Shown in pieces: positions 62,087 to 64,000 of a stretch of 64,000 bases of DNA. The DNA comes from Winogradskyella psychrotolerans RS-3 (lineage in GTDB: Bacteria; Bacteroidota; Bacteroidia; Flavobacteriales; Flavobacteriaceae): NCBI RefSeq assembly GCF_000427335.1, contig NZ_ATMR01000102.1:1-64000 (forward strand). The letters are read 5' to 3'. The stretch's first letter is position 1; each line of letters begins with the position of its first letter. Below the pieces are notes generated by a model that worked only from the letters and a program-made list of their open reading frames with translations, did no database searches and had not been told where the DNA came from. Both the position numbers and the translations under genes were made by a program.

Positions 62087-63022
62087 ATGAATAAACAAAC
62101 CCTCATAGAAGCGCACAACCGGATAGAACCATTTATTCACAAAACACCTGTGTTAACGTCGCAATTGTTAAATGAAAAATCAGGATGCAATTTGTATTTC
62201 AAATGTGAGAACTTTCAAAAAATGGGAGCCTTTAAGATGCGAGGGGCTGCAAACGCTATCCTTTCACTTTCTAAAGAAGAAAGACAGCGAGGAGTGGTGA
62301 CACATTCGTCAGGTAATTTTGCTCAAGCGGTGTCATTAGCCGCACAGAAATTAGGCGTTAAGGCATACATTGTAATGCCAAAAAATGCACCACAAGTCAA
62401 AAAAAATGCGGTTAAAACTTATGAGGGAGAAATCATAGAATGTGAATCGACACCTCAAGCAAGAGAAGCAACAGCTAATAAAATTAAAGAAGAAAAAGGA
62501 GCATCATTTTTACATCCATCAAATCAAGATGAGGTGATTTATGGTAACAGTACAGCAGCAATTGAGCTTTTAGAAGAACAACCAAATTTAGATATTATTC
62601 TAGCACCTGTTGGAGGAGGAGGTCTTATTGCAGGAACCGCTTTGGCAGCACATTATTTTTCAAAAAAATGTAAAGTGATTGGTGCTGAGCCTAAAGCTGT
62701 AGATGATGCCTATCGCTCATTAATTTCAGGTAAAATAGAAACGAACACTACGTTTGCAACTATTGCTGATGGGCTAAGAACACATTTAGGCGATCGTAAT
62801 TTTCCTATAATTCAAAAACATGTAGAGAAAATAATTTGTGTGGAAGAAAATGAAATCATTAAAGCTATGCAATTAATTTGGGAACGCATGAAGATTATTG
62901 TAGAGCCATCAAGTGCGGTAGCTTTTGCAGCCGTATTAAAAAATAAAGAAGAATTTGCAACTAAAAACATCGGGATTATTATTTCTGGTGGTAATGTAGA
63001 TGTGAAAAATCTACCATTTTAG
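62087..63022 (+). CDS. Threonine/serine dehydratase-like PLP enzyme
   Basis: The protein has 311 residues of the fold-type II PLP family. The lysine is in KMGAFKMRGAANAIL; HSSGNFAQAVSLAAQKLGVKA is the Asn/Ser loop; PVGGGGLIAGTALAA is the phosphate-binding glycine loop. It lacks the C-terminal ACT domain of biosynthetic threonine deaminase. The substrate (serine, threonine or a related hydroxy amino acid) is not determined. Its place inside a phenylacetate operon is unexpected. Confidence 0.85.
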   Translation: MNKQTLIEAHNRIEPFIHKTPVLTSQLLNEKSGCNLYFKCENFQKMGAFKMRGAANAILSLSKEERQRGVVTHSSGNFAQAVSLAAQKLGVKAYIVMPKNAPQVKKNAVKTYEGEIIECESTPQAREATANKIKEEKGASFLHPSNQDEVIYGNSTAAIELLEEQPNLDIILAPVGGGGLIAGTALAAHYFSKKCKVIGAEPKAVDDAYRSLISGKIETNTTFATIADGLRTHLGDRNFPIIQKHVEKIICVEENEIIKAMQLIWERMKIIVEPSSAVAFAAVLKNKEEFATKNIGIIISGGNVDVKNLPF

Positions 63023-63028
63023 ATAACT

Positions 63029-63101
63029 GTCACCCCGAGAGCAGTCGAAGGGTCTCAATTAAAGAATAAATAATTTTGTCATTCCTGCGTAGGCAGGAAT
63101 C
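63029..63101. repeat. REP-B-like and REP-A repeats before paaH
   Basis: REP-B-like 63029-63055 begins TGTCACCCCGAGAGCAG; REP-A 63077-63101 is TGTCATTCCTGCGTAGGC with AGGAATC. The pair is in the same order as at 59504-59580 but reversed (B then A). Confidence 0.75.
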
Positions 63102-63119
63102 CACAATAATAGAAATTAT

Positions 63120-64000
63120 ATGAATATAGGAATTATAGGTTCTGGAACCATGGGAAGTGGCATCGCACAAGTTGCTGCAACGTCTGGATGTAAAGTGAAA
63201 TTATACGATACTAATCAAGCAGCTTTAGATAAAGCTAAAGGAAGTCTTGAAAAAATATTATTGCGTTTAATTGAAAAAGGAAGAATTGATACTTCTGAAA
63301 AAGATAGAATTCAAGCAAACATCGCTTACGTAAGTAACCTAAAAGATTTAGCAGATTCAGACTTGACTATTGAAGCCATTATTGAAAACCTTGACATCAA
63401 GAAAAAAGTGTTTTCAGAACTAGAGAGCTATGTTGCTGATGATTGTATTATTGCATCAAACACATCAAGTTTGTCAATAGCATCTATTGCTGCATCACTT
63501 AATAAACCAGAGCGTTGTGTCGGGGTTCACTTTTTCAATCCAGCACCTTTAATGAAATTGGTTGAGGTTATTCCAGCCATTCAAACGTCAACTGAAGTTC
63601 TTGAAAAAGCCATACAAACGATTAAAGATTGGAAAAAAGATGTAGCAGTTGCCAAAGACACACCAGGATTTATAGTAAACAGAGTCGCTAGACCATTTTA
63701 TGGAGAAGCTTTACGAATTTATGAAGAAGGATTAGCCGATTTTGCAACGATCGATCATAGTTTAAAATCTTTAGGCGGTTTCAGAATGGGACCGTTCGAA
63801 CTTATGGATTTCATAGGAAACGATGTGAATTATACGGTAACCGAAACCGTTTTTACAGCATTCTATTTCGACCCAAGATATAAACCATCATTAACCCAAA
63901 AACGCTTTTCAGAAGCAGGTTATTTAGGACGTAAATCAGGAAAAGGTTTTTATGATTATGATAAAAACGGAAAAATAATTGAGACAAACCATGTAAATAC
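63120..64000 (+). CDS. paaH: 3-hydroxyacyl-CoA dehydrogenase, 5' part only (runs off the window)
   Basis: ATG 63120 opens a frame that continues past the end of the window, so at least 293 residues are present. The NAD fold is MNIGIIGSGTMGSGIAQVAATS. Then come CIIASNTSSLSIASIA, CVGVHFFNPAPLMKLVEVIP in part, and KDTPGFIVNRVARPFYGEA, followed by a second domain up to GKGFYDYDKNGK. It is expected to oxidise 3-hydroxyadipyl-CoA late in the pathway. Downstream paa genes such as paaK or paaJ probably follow outside. Confidence 0.9.
   Translation, partial: MNIGIIGSGTMGSGIAQVAATSGCKVKLYDTNQAALDKAKGSLEKILLRLIEKGRIDTSEKDRIQANIAYVSNLKDLADSDLTIEAIIENLDIKKKVFSELESYVADDCIIASNTSSLSIASIAASLNKPERCVGVHFFNPAPLMKLVEVIPAIQTSTEVLEKAIQTIKDWKKDVAVAKDTPGFIVNRVARPFYGEALRIYEEGLADFATIDHSLKSLGGFRMGPFELMDFIGNDVNYTVTETVFTAFYFDPRYKPSLTQKRFSEAGYLGRKSGKGFYDYDKNGKIIETNHVN

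Noticed and set aside
59502..63101. CRISPR array from repeated palindromes
   Set aside because: The copies are hundreds of bases apart with genes between them, with no regular spacers and no cas genes.
1..64000. Defence systems, prophage or toxin-antitoxin modules
   Set aside because: None of the genes carries such domains; the window is metabolic and envelope-related. The HEPN-like tail belongs to sulfite reductase.

Overview
The window looks like chromosomal DNA of a gliding marine member of the Flavobacteriaceae (Bacteroidota). The DNA is AT-rich. Many genes are preceded by the Bacteroidota promoter form (TTG near -33, TAnnTTTG near -7) and no Shine-Dalgarno sequence is evident. Gliding genes gldA, gldB and gldC are present, as are three secreted proteins with type IX secretion (T9SS) sorting tails. 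I see no rRNA, tRNA, CRISPR array, prophage or complete insertion sequence.

Layout. 1-3.6 kb: a DUF5686 outer-membrane protein and pdhB on the minus strand. 3.9-11.2 kb: etfB-etfA, a bifunctional nuclease, a frameshifted nucleoside transporter, thyA, a TonB-C-like protein, a frameshifted glycogen-binding protein, and a 2TM protein joined out of frame to folA. 11.4-15.9 kb: an ABC ATPase and an ABC permease/M1 peptidase fusion. 16-17.4 kb: metK (minus) behind a probable SAM-II-class riboswitch. 17.5-23.8 kb: an assimilatory sulfur operon (frameshifted Rrf2 regulator, DUF2061, cysH, sulfite reductase with a HEPN-like tail, two siroheme synthesis genes, ferredoxin-NADP reductase, ferredoxin). 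24-27 kb: PagL-like lipid A deacylase, GIN-domain lipoprotein, gldA.

27.1-31.3 kb: an aromatic amino acid operon (pheA, aminotransferase, tyrA, DAHP synthase/chorismate mutase). It is preceded by an unannotated 18-residue leader peptide with eight aromatic residues (4 Phe, 3 Tyr, 1 Trp) and by mutually exclusive antiterminator and terminator stems. This is a textbook-like ribosome-stalling attenuator and the strongest regulatory finding here. 31.4-50.2 kb: mostly housekeeping genes (rsgA, dtd, MazG-like, aroA, queA, rlmN, polyprenyl synthase, dnaG) with T9SS cargo, a DUF3857 transglutaminase plus a decayed second copy, and an ECF sigma cassette. 50.2-56.2 kb: an orphan response regulator with Glu at the phospho-acceptor position, nadE, gldB-gldC, two tandem paralogous secreted proteins of unknown function, DUF4230, and a rhodanese.

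56.2-64 kb: a phenylacetate degradation operon (tetR, paaE, a fused paaA-paaB, paaC, paaD, paaG, a PLP-dependent dehydratase, paaH running off the end). A TetR-type inverted repeat lies over the predicted start of transcription. Almost every junction in this operon holds a palindromic or low-complexity repeat, and one palindrome sits exactly in the linker that joins PaaA to PaaB.

Four genes between 7 and 18 kb are broken by a single base in a homopolymer run. Either the assembly has homopolymer errors there, or these are slippage sites; raw reads would decide.
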